From contig JANXPK010000745.1 of NCBI GenBank assembly GCA_025357355.1, forward strand, positions 1 through 8,583: a DNA stretch of 8,583 bases, written 5' to 3'. Under the pieces are notes generated by a model, which was not told where the DNA came from, ran no database searches, and saw only the letters and a program-made list of their open reading frames with translations. This DNA comes from Rhodobacterales bacterium (GTDB taxonomy: Bacteria > Pseudomonadota > Alphaproteobacteria > Rhodobacterales > Rhodobacteraceae). The translations under genes were made by a program, and so were the position numbers. Shown one piece after another: positions 1 through 7,000 of the stretch (the first letter of the stretch is position 1; each line of letters starts with the position of its first letter).

Positions 1-435
1 AACCTTGCCTACACGCTGTGCGCCTATCCGGTGGGCCTGCTGTCAGATCGCATGAACCGGGTCACAATCCTGATCGTCGGATTGCTGCTGCTGGTGGTCG
101 CGGACCTGACGCTGGCCTTCGTGGCGGGACTGCCGGGGGTCTTCATCGGGGTGGTGTTCTGGGGACTGCAATTGGGTTTCACCCAAGGGATTCTGGCGAC
201 GATGGTGGCCGACGGCGCCCCGCCGGAGTTGCGCGGCACGGCGTTTGGCATGTTCAACCTGGTGACGGGCGGAGCATTGCTTTTGGCAAGTGTGATCGCC
301 GGGGTCTTGTGGGATGTCTTGGGCGCTGAATGGACATTTTTGGCCGGTGCCGGATGGGCGCTGCTCACGGTCGCAGGGGCTATTCCGCTGCGCCGACGCT
401 TTGAGAACCGCGGGCAAGACGCGGGCGACGCCTAA
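1..435 (+). CDS. MFS transporter, C-terminal part (5' end cut by window)
   Basis: This is the last 144 residues of a Major Facilitator Superfamily secondary transporter in the inner membrane. The frame is open from base 1, so the true start lies upstream. Residues 9-20 (YPVGLLSDRMNR) match the MFS loop motif G-x-L-x-D-R-x-x-R. Because a conserved loop is followed by only four hydrophobic stretches (about residues 23-44, 45-68, 84-104 and 106-124), the fragment fits the TM8/9 loop plus TM9-12 of a 12-helix protein. The stretch PPELRGTAFGMFNLVTGGA (residues 75-93) resembles the conserved region before TM11 in many proteobacterial MFS permeases. The protein ends in a short charged tail. The substrate cannot be told from this part. 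The next 320 bases hold no clear partner gene, so this is probably the last gene of its transcript. Confidence 0.85.
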   Translation, partial: NLAYTLCAYPVGLLSDRMNRVTILIVGLLLLVVADLTLAFVAGLPGVFIGVVFWGLQLGFTQGILATMVADGAPPELRGTAFGMFNLVTGGALLLASVIAGVLWDVLGAEWTFLAGAGWALLTVAGAIPLRRRFENRGQDAGDA

Positions 436-761
436 GGGAAGAGGCCGCAGGACAGGTCCGAGGCAGGTGGAGTATGGGAGCACGATTTATCTTGATGGAA
501 ACATCATGATAGCCGCTTGGTCTGCAAGGCCGCCTTCGCCACCAGAGCCAGAGGACCGTCTGATGGGGGCTCCTGTGGAGCCTTCATCGGTCCGATTGCC
601 GCGGCGCGCCAGCGGCAAGGCAAGGGAGATTGGGCTGGGTGCCATGGTGACGAAGGGGACGCGACGGACCGCGGGTGGGAGCGGGACGCGCACGCCCGGG
701 GGGCGGTCGGGCGCGTCCCCGATAGGCTTTGGCCTATCGGGGAAGAGCAGGAAGGAAGAAG
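436..761. other. Gene-poor GC-rich intergenic stretch with hairpins
   Basis: I find no convincing gene between the MFS stop and the small ORF at 762. The open frames here, on both strands, are low-complexity, rich in Arg, Pro, Ser and Gly, lack good ribosome binding sites, and look like GC-driven chance frames. The stretch does contain several inverted repeats. At 488-511 there is an imperfect stem (TATC and TGATG pairing with CATCA and GATA around one T-T mismatch) closed by a GAAA tetraloop. At 568-582 GGCTCC and GGAGCC flank a TGT loop. The two strong hairpins at 683-742 are listed separately. None is followed by a U-tract, so no standard intrinsic terminator for the MFS gene can be assigned. 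Confidence 0.5.
683..742 (+). other. Two tandem, overlapping GC-rich stem-loops (possible structured leader)
   Basis: Stem-loop A has perfect 9-bp arms, GGGACGCGC (683-691) and GCGCGTCCC (711-719). They enclose a second small stem, CGCCC (693-697) with GGGCG (701-705) around GGG. Stem-loop B has 11 bp, bases 717-727 pairing with 732-742 around the tetraloop TTTG (728-731). A and B share bases 717-719, so both cannot be fully formed at once. Twenty bases after stem B comes an ATG with a good Shine-Dalgarno (AAGGA at 752-756). The arrangement resembles a structured 5' leader, but no U-tract or known riboswitch core is visible. It could equally be a terminator or processing region for either flanking transcript. 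Confidence 0.4.
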
Positions 762-869
762 ATGCACGTTCAGTTTACGTATCGCTGGTCGGGCTATGAT
801 CCTCCAAGCGACGTCGTGTTCCCGGGTTTTACGCCCCGTGACAGTCTTTCTGCAACTACGCGGCTATAG
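762..869 (+). CDS. Possible small protein, 35 residues, unknown function
   Basis: A short ORF starts at an ATG preceded by AAGGA with a 5-base spacer, the best ribosome binding site in this part of the window, and ends at TAG. The peptide starts MHVQFTYRWSGYDPPSD. It is rich in aromatic residues (F5, Y7, W9, Y12, F20, F23), has no cysteine, and has no membrane segment or signal peptide. I do not recognise it. It sits just after two strong hairpins and overlaps by 6 bp the 3' end of the convergent 133-residue gene. It could be a genuine small protein, a leader peptide, the remnant of a longer gene, or chance. The ribosome binding site and the position after a structured leader are the only support. 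Confidence 0.3.
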   Translation: MHVQFTYRWSGYDPPSDVVFPGFTPRDSLSATTRL

Positions 870-1265
870 GCTTTTTCGGGTCCGGTAGGCCAGGACGCGC
901 AGCAAAGCAACGACCAGCGTCTTCGAAAGGTCGGGCCCCTGCGCATACCCGATCATCTCGGCATCGTCGCTGGAGTCTGACGGGCGCAGGCTGCAGGTCC
1001 AATGGCCATCCGGCTCGAACGCCTTGCCGCGCAGCTTGATCGTCCATCCGGGTATCACGCCATCGACCAGATGCAAGATGCGGTGGGTCGAGGACAGATC
1101 CACCGCAGTAACGCCTGTGGCGTCTGGCTGCACGGGCGGGCCGGGTTGCTTGGATATGAAGGAGTTGATCGCATCGGCCACTTCGGACGCCAGTTTCCCG
1201 GCAAGGGCTTCATGGGCCTCGACCTTCTTGGCCAACTCTTCGAACTGGTGCGAACTCGTGGGCAT
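864..1265 (-). CDS. Uncharacterised protein, 133 residues
   Basis: I do not recognise this family. The start is set at the ATG ending at 1265 because on the minus strand GGAGG precedes it with a 5-base spacer. An in-frame ATG four codons upstream (1277) has no such site and itself contributes the Shine-Dalgarno. The product starts MPTSSHQFEELAKKVEAHEA. Residues 6-39 look like an amphipathic helix or short coiled coil rich in Ala, Glu and Lys. A Pro-rich linker (41-48) separates it from a probable beta-rich domain (about 52-110) with W74, W89, a single C91 and an acidic turn SDSSDD (96-101). A final helix (112-128) precedes a basic end. There is no signal peptide or transmembrane segment, so it is probably cytoplasmic. 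It is transcribed divergently from ppsA, and the two starts are 143 bp apart. Confidence 0.65.
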   Translation of the reverse strand: MPTSSHQFEELAKKVEAHEALAGKLASEVADAINSFISKQPGPPVQPDATGVTAVDLSSTHRILHLVDGVIPGWTIKLRGKAFEPDGHWTCSLRPSDSSDDAEMIGYAQGPDLSKTLVVALLRVLAYRTRKSL

Positions 1266-1337
1266 CTGATCCTCCATCCCGCTCGGCCCTGAGGGGGCGA
1301 CTTGTCACAGTCTAGCGCGGCGAAGTTCGGTCGAGCG

Positions 1338-1351
1338 TTGATTCATGTCAA
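1338..1351. promoter_or_regulatory. FNR/FnrL-type box between the 133-residue gene and ppsA
   Basis: The sequence TTGATTCATGTCAA is an inverted repeat of the form TTGAT-N4-GTCAA. It differs from the FNR consensus TTGAT-N4-ATCAA at one half-site base and matches the FNR/FnrL/Dnr/Nnr boxes described in alphaproteobacteria. Its centre is 1344.5. If this were a class II activator site (centre at -41.5), transcription of ppsA would start near 1386, leaving a 23-base 5' leader ahead of its ATG. The -10 hexamer there would be weak (around TTAACT, 1373-1378), as expected for an activated promoter. The site also lies 73 bp before the divergent 133-residue gene and could act on it. Binding is inferred from the motif only. 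Confidence 0.45.
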
Positions 1352-1408
1352 TGCAGTTCCATTGGTCGCCGCTTAACTCTGCCAGTGTCTCAAGCCGGAG
1401 GGAACGCC

Positions 1409-3823
1409 ATGACCGAACACAAATCCAACCTGACCGGGCCCAACGTGGTTGGGCCCAACCTGATCTGGTACGAAAACCTCAAGCGCGGCGATGTGGCCCT
1501 TGTCGGTGGCAAGAACTCGTCGCTGGGCGAAATGACCCAGGCGCTGGGGGCGAAAGGCATTCGCATTCCGCCGGGCTTTGCCACCTCGTCAGGAGCTTAC
1601 CGCGAATACCTTGAGGCGAACGGTTTCAACGGGATGATTCGCGAGAAGATGGGCAACCTGGCGGCAGGACGCGAGACGCTGCACAAGGTCGGCGCCAGCA
1701 TCCGCGAGGCGGTGGCTGGAGGGAAATGGCCCGAAAAGATCGAGGCCGACATCCGTGCGGCTTACCGCGAGCTTGGCAAGCGCACCGGCAAGGCCGAGCC
1801 ATCGGTTGCCGTGCGTTCTAGCGCCACTGCCGAAGACCTGCCGGATGCCAGTTTCGCGGGTCAGCAGGAGTCGTATCTGAACATCGTGGGTGAGGCGGCC
1901 CTGCTGGAAGCATGTCGGCGCTGCTATGCCTCGCTGTTCACCGACCGTGCGATCACCTACCGGGCGCTCAAGGGCTTTGACAGCGAGAAGGTTGCGCTGT
2001 CAATCGGCGTCCAGTTGATGGTCAGGTCCGATACCGGCGGTTCGGGAGTGATGTTTTCGATCGACACTGAATCGGGGTTCGACCAGGTTGTCCTGATCAC
2101 GGCAGCCTGGGGCCTTGGCGAAAACGTCGTGCAAGGTGCCGTCGATCCGGACGAATTTCAGGTCTACAAGCCCTTCCTTGACCGCCCAGGTGTGACGCCG
2201 ATCGTGGCCAAGTCGCTGGGTGCCAAGGACATCAAGATGGTCTATGCCAGCGGCGCTGCCGGACCGACGCGCAATGTGCCGACGTCAAAGGCCGAGCGCG
2301 GGATGTTCGTGCTTTCGGATCCTGAGATCATCGAGCTTGCCCGCTATGCCCGCACCATCGAAGATCATTACGGCATGCCGATGGACATGGAATGGGCGCG
2401 CGACGGCGACACCAAGACGATTTACATCGTGCAGGCCCGGCCCGAGACGGTGATGGCGCGGGTCGACGTACATGCGCTCAAGTCCTACCGGATCATCGAG
2501 GCCGGACCGAAGCTGATCGAGGGGCTTTCGGTGGGCGAAGCTGTGGCGGCGGGCGAGGTCTGTCTGTTGGACAGCGCGCGTGACATCGACAAGTTCGTCG
2601 ATGGCGCGATCCTGGTGACCTCTACCACCGACCCCGACTGGGTGCCGATCATGAAGAAAGCGTCGGCGATCATCACCGACCATGGCGGGCGCACCAGCCA
2701 TGCGGCGATCGTCAGCCGCGAGCTGGGGTTGCCGGCGATCGTGGGAACCGGGAATGCGACCCATGTGCTGCATGACCATCAGGAGGTGACCGTCTCTTGT
2801 GCCGGTGGCGACCACGGGGTCGTCTATCAGGGGATTGCCAAGTTCGCGGTGGATGAAGTGCGCTTTGACACCATTCCCGCGACCAAGACCAAGATCATGC
2901 TCAATTTGGCCAACCCGGCTGCGGCGGCCCGTTGGTGGCGGCTGCCGGTGGACGGCGTGGGACTGGCCCGCATGGAATTTGTCATCAACAACGGCGTGCG
3001 GGTCCATCCGCTGGCGCTGACCCGCTATGCCGAGTTGAAGGACGATACGGTCAAGGCCGAGATTGACCGGCGGACCAAGGGCTACGCCCGTCGCGAGGAT
3101 TATTTCATCGAGATGCTGGCGATGGGCCTGAGCCGGATTGCGGCGACCTGGTACCCCAAACCGGTCATCGTGCGGATGAGCGACTTCAAGACCAACGAAT
3201 ACGCCGAACTTCTGGGCGGCAGGCAGTTCGAGCCGAAGGAAGAAAACCCGATGATCGGCTGGCGCGGCGCATCGCGCTATTATTCCGACGGCTACAAGGA
3301 CGGCTTTGCGCTGGAATGCCGGGCGATCCGGCGGTTGCGCGAAGAGATGGGGTTCGACAACGTCATCGTCATGATCCCCTTCTGCCGTTCGCCTGAAGAG
3401 GCAGACCGCGTGCTGGCGGTGATGGCCGAAAATGGTCTGCGCCGCGGCGACAAGGGTCTGCAGGTGTATGTCATGTGCGAAATCCCTTCGAACGTGATCC
3501 TGGCGGAAGCGTTTGCCGAACGTTTCGACGGCTTCTCGATTGGCTCGAACGACCTCACGCAGCTGACATTGGGCGTGGACCGCGATTCGGGAACGCTTGC
3601 CGGATTGTTCCAGGAGCGCGATCCCGCCGTGATCTGGATGATCGAAACGGTGATCGCGCGGGCGCACGCCGCTGGGGCGAAAGTCGGCCTGTGCGGTCAG
3701 GCCCCAAGCAACGACCCCGATTTCGCGAGGCTGCTGGTGAAGGCGGGCATCGATTCCATCTCGGTGACGCCGGACGCGTTCCTTGCGGTAAAAAAGATCG
3801 TCGCGGCCGTCGAAATCGAATGA
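1409..3823 (+). CDS. ppsA: Phosphoenolpyruvate synthase (pyruvate, water dikinase)
   Basis: This cytoplasmic enzyme converts pyruvate, ATP and water to PEP, AMP and phosphate, feeding gluconeogenesis from pyruvate or lactate. At 804 residues it is close to the usual length of about 790-800. The ATG at 1409 is chosen because GGAGG (1397-1401) lies 7 bases upstream; the in-frame GTG at 1385 has no such site. The nucleotide-binding domain covers about residues 20-360, with VGGKNSSLGEM near the start, VRSSATAEDLPDASFAGQQE (135-154), WGLGENVVQGAVDPDEF (from 234) and QARPET (342-347). The phosphohistidine domain (about 380-475) carries GGRTSHAAIVSRELGLPA, where H431 is the expected phosphorylated histidine. 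The PEP/pyruvate domain (about 490-800) shows R521, R589, E691, GSNDLTQL (712-719, D715) and GLCGQAPSN with the catalytic C762. All key residues are intact. The N-terminus carries a GPN repeat encoded by a strong hairpin. Confidence 0.97.
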   Translation: MTEHKSNLTGPNVVGPNLIWYENLKRGDVALVGGKNSSLGEMTQALGAKGIRIPPGFATSSGAYREYLEANGFNGMIREKMGNLAAGRETLHKVGASIREAVAGGKWPEKIEADIRAAYRELGKRTGKAEPSVAVRSSATAEDLPDASFAGQQESYLNIVGEAALLEACRRCYASLFTDRAITYRALKGFDSEKVALSIGVQLMVRSDTGGSGVMFSIDTESGFDQVVLITAAWGLGENVVQGAVDPDEFQVYKPFLDRPGVTPIVAKSLGAKDIKMVYASGAAGPTRNVPTSKAERGMFVLSDPEIIELARYARTIEDHYGMPMDMEWARDGDTKTIYIVQARPETVMARVDVHALKSYRIIEAGPKLIEGLSVGEAVAAGEVCLLDSARDIDKFVDGAILVTSTTDPDWVPIMKKASAIITDHGGRTSHAAIVSRELGLPAIVGTGNATHVLHDHQEVTVSCAGGDHGVVYQGIAKFAVDEVRFDTIPATKTKIMLNLANPAAAARWWRLPVDGVGLARMEFVINNGVRVHPLALTRYAELKDDTVKAEIDRRTKGYARREDYFIEMLAMGLSRIAATWYPKPVIVRMSDFKTNEYAELLGGRQFEPKEENPMIGWRGASRYYSDGYKDGFALECRAIRRLREEMGFDNVIVMIPFCRSPEEADRVLAVMAENGLRRGDKGLQVYVMCEIPSNVILAEAFAERFDGFSIGSNDLTQLTLGVDRDSGTLAGLFQERDPAVIWMIETVIARAHAAGAKVGLCGQAPSNDPDFARLLVKAGIDSISVTPDAFLAVKKIVAAVEIE
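1436..1456 (+). other. Perfect hairpin inside the first codons of ppsA
   Basis: GGGCCCAAC (1436-1444) and GTTGGGCCC (1448-1456) pair over 9 bp with a 3-base loop (GTG). The stem covers codons 10-16 of ppsA, beginning 28 bases into the gene. The half-sites also form a 15-bp spaced direct repeat (GGGCCCAAC at 1436 and 1451), which yields the GPNVVGPN stretch in the protein. Strong structure this close to a start codon is usually selected against, so it may affect ribosome entry or be an accident of duplication. No U-tract follows, so it is not an intrinsic terminator. Confidence 0.4.
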
Positions 3824-3845
3824 GCGGGTCTGCAAAGGCGTCGAT

Positions 3846-3879
3846 CCGTGCTGCAGCTTTTTCGAAAGCCGCAGCACGG
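3846..3879 (+). terminator. Probable terminator hairpin after ppsA
   Basis: Twenty-two bases past the ppsA stop lies a long stem. CCGTGCTGC (3846-3854) pairs with GCAGCACGG (3871-3879), and after one A-C mismatch GCTTT pairs with AAAGC, closed by a TTCG tetraloop (3861-3864). The stem is strong but is followed only by GTTGCGATTTAG, not a clean U-run. It may therefore act as a weak terminator or as a 3'-end stabiliser. Confidence 0.6.
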
Positions 3880-3964
3880 GTTGCGATTTAGGGGAAAATG
3901 TCCGGTCAATCGACGTCGATGACAGGGGCCTTGCGGCACGGCGTGGACCGCGCAGTCTGTTCAT

Positions 3965-3998
3965 GAAGAAAGCGGCAAGGTGACTCCACCCCGCCGCT
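3965..3998 (-). terminator. Rho-independent terminator of the RTX gene
   Basis: Read on the minus strand, AGCGGCGGGGTG and CACCTTGCCGCT form a 12-bp stem with two G-U pairs around a GAGT loop (plus-strand arms 3971-3982 and 3987-3998). The run TTCTTC (3970-3965) follows at once. It starts 9 bases past the stop of the RTX gene, the usual place for an intrinsic terminator. It separates that gene from convergent ppsA. Confidence 0.75.
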
Positions 3999-4007
3999 GT
4001 CAGGGCG

Positions 4008-7000
4008 TTACAGGATGAAATCGCTTGCTGTATACGACGTTGCGAGTGTTGCGCCGTCGGCGATCACGATGATCATTTCGAACGCGGCGCTGTTGTTGGT
4101 GTTGATCTGCACGAGCGTGTTGCCAGCGCCGTCCTCTGCCAGCGATACACCGGCGAGCCCGGTTGATCCGAAGATGAACGAGTCTTGTGTACCGAGCCCA
4201 CCGTCAGCATCAATGGCTGAGAGGTCGATCTTGTCGCCCTTGCCAACGCCAGCGCCTTCGAAGTCACTGATCACGTCCCGGGCAATCGCGGTGGAGTCGT
4301 TGACCGAGGCATAAGAATAGATGTCCTGCCCGCTGCCGCCCGACATCGTGTCCGCCCCGGCGCCACCTGCGATCACGTCGGCTCCCGCCTGGCCGAATAT
4401 CGTATCGTTGCCGACAAGACCGAAAATCGAGTCGTTGCCGCCGCCGCCTTCGAAATAGTCATTTCCACTGGCGCCCGAGACATTGTCGTTGCCATCGCCG
4501 CCATAGATCGTGATCCGGCCAGCGTGGCTGGCGTTGAAGCTGAGCGTTTCAGCCTGGCTTGACCCGAAGACCGTGAAGTTGGCCGACAGCGCGTCGTCAA
4601 GCGTCACATGCGCGGTGCCGCCCGCCGACAAGGCAACCGAAGCCGATGTAAAGCCTGGTCCGTACCCCGAGACGAACGCAAAGCTGCCGAGCTGCGTTGC
4701 GGTCATCGTCGGCGTCCCGTTGATGAACAGGTTCTCGATCGAAATCAGGCTGGTACCACTGATGTCGTAGGAATTTTCGGTGCGCAGCGTGTCGGTGTTG
4801 AGGCCGCCGTTCAGCACGGAAACACCGTTGTCTTGAATCGAAAAGAAGTCGTTGCCGGACCCGCCGAAGATCGAGTCATTGCTGCCAGCAACTATGAAGT
4901 CGTCGCCATTGCCGCCCAGCAACGAGTCTGCGCCGACGCCACCGTCCAGCGAATCGTTGCCGTCGCTGCCGTTCAGCGTGTCGTTGCCAGCATCGCCGAT
5001 CAGCGTGTCATTCGCTTTGGCGCCCGAGATGCTGTCGTCGCCCGCACCGGCGTGCACCGTGATGGGCGTGGTGCCGGAGGCGGTAAAGGTGATCAAGTCG
5101 GCCTGATCCGAGCCGAACAGGGTAAAGCCCACGGTCAGTGTCGGTGACAAGGTGACATTGGCCGTGCCGCCCTGACTGAGAAAGAGCGTGGCCGTCGTGT
5201 TGCCTGCGCCATAGCCGGAGACGAGCGAGAAGCTGCCCAGCTGGGTCGCCGTCATCTCGTCATTGCCGTTCAGGTTGACCTGTTCGATCCCGGTGACCGT
5301 CGCGCCCGAGATATCATAGCTGGTTTCGAAGCGCATCGTATCGTTTCCGGTGCCGCCGTCGAACACCGCGACGCCGTTGGAATTGATGCTGAAAAGGTCG
5401 TCGTTGTTGCCACCGAAAAGCATGTCGTCGGCATGACCGATGAGAACGTCGTTGCCGGTCCCTCCGAACAGCTGATCGAAGGCGCCATTGCCGCCACCGT
5501 CGAGGCTGTCGTTACCCGCCTGCCCCAAAAGCGTGTCGTTGCCGTCGCCGCCGTTCAGGCTGTCGCCGCCCAGTGCGCCGGTGATGCTGTCGTCACCGCC
5601 GCCGGCATTGACCGTCACAATGCGGTCATAGGGGGCTGCAAAGGTAATGATATCGGCCTCGTTGGAGCCGATAAGGGTGAAGCCCGTTGTCAGGGTGGGT
5701 TTGAGGTTAACGACTGCGGTGCCGCCCTGGGTCAGGGACACGGTGGCGTTGGTGACAGAGTCGTTGTAGCCACCGATCGCGGCGAACATGCCAAGTTGGG
5801 TTGCGGTCAGCGAATCCGAGCCCAAAAGGTCCAGCTGTTCGACACCGGAAATGGCGGTGTTGCTGATGTCGTAGCTGCCCTCGAAGCGGATCTGGTCGAG
5901 TGACCCTACGCCACCAGAGATTGTGTTCGGCTGATTGGTCACAATCGAAAACAGGTCGTTGCCAGAGCCGCCAAAGGCATCGTCGTGCGCGCGCATGACC
6001 AAGAAGTCGTCGTTGTTGCCGCCGTTAAGAACGTTGTGGCCTGCGCTGCCGTCCAGCGAGTCGTTGCCGTCGCTGCCGTTGAGGGTGTCGTTGCCCTCAT
6101 CGCCGCGCAGGCTGTCGTTGCCGGTGGAACCGGTGATGCTGTCGTCACCCGCCCCGGCAAAGACCTGAATCGATCCACTATGGCCCGCAACAAACGTGAT
6201 GAGGTCCGCCTCTTGCGACCCTGTGAGACTGAAAGTGCTGCTAAGCGAACCTGCCAACGCGACGGTGGCTGTGCCGCCCGCAGTCAGGGTCAACGACGCA
6301 GAGCTTTGGGTTCCGTTATAGCCCTCGACCAGGGCGAACGTCGCGAGTTGGGCCGCAGTCATCGAATCGTTGCCCAAAAGGTCCAGATGCTCGATGTCGC
6401 CAGAAAGCGATGCGGCTGATATGTCAAAGGAACCTTCGAACCGCAGCACATCGACGTTGCTTCCACCCGAAAGCACAGCCGGGCCGTTCTCGACGACCGA
6501 AAGCAGGTCGTTGCCAGAGCCGCCAAAGGCCGAGTCGTTGCCGCCGGTGATCAGAAAATCGTTGCCCGTCCCTCCGGAAAGCGAATCCGAGCCGATGCCG
6601 CCGTCAAGCGAGTCGTTGCCATCGTTGCCGATCAGCGTGTCGTCGCCCTGGTCGCCGCGCAGGCTGTCATCGCCCGAGGCCGAGGTGACCTTGTCGTTGC
6701 CGCCGCCGCCATAGAAGATGATCTCATGCGTGTAACTGGGGTCGAATGTCAGCTTTTCGGCCTCGCTCGATCCGGTGATCTGGAAACTACTGGTCAGGGT
6801 GGCTGACAGGGAGACACTCGCCGTGCCTCCCGCCGTCAGGATCAAAGAGCCACTTGTCGAACTGGAATTGAAGCCGGACACCGTAGTGAACTGGGCCAGT
6901 TGGCTGGTGGTGAGCTTGCCGTTCGAGCTGGCGTTCAACTGCTCGATCCCGATGATCGTGGACCCGCTGATGTCGAAACCGCCGTTAAACTGCAACGTGT

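Noticed and set aside
487..767. Open frames of 68 and 87 codons on the minus strand between the MFS gene and the small ORF
   Set aside because: Low-complexity Arg/Pro/Ser-rich translations without ribosome binding sites, in a very GC-rich stretch where stops are rare.
3909..3920. Palindrome ATCGACGTCGAT in the convergent intergenic region
   Set aside because: A 12-bp palindrome made of frequent GC-rich words is not surprising, and it lies between terminators where no promoter is expected.
2285..3964. A 559-codon open frame on the minus strand across ppsA
   Set aside because: It is the antisense shadow of a conserved, complete ppsA. The translation is rich in Arg, His, Asp and Pro with no family motif, as expected from a frame opposite GC-rich coding DNA.
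3898..3966. A 22-codon ORF with AGGGG ahead of its ATG, between ppsA and the RTX terminator
   Set aside because: It is very short, uncharacteristic in sequence and placed between two convergent terminators; too weak to call.
4608..6419. Several plus-strand open frames of 84-179 codons opposite the RTX gene, with repeated VVAVAAVQ-like stretches
   Set aside because: Their repeats mirror the RTX nonapeptide codons on the other strand, and no ribosome binding site supports them.
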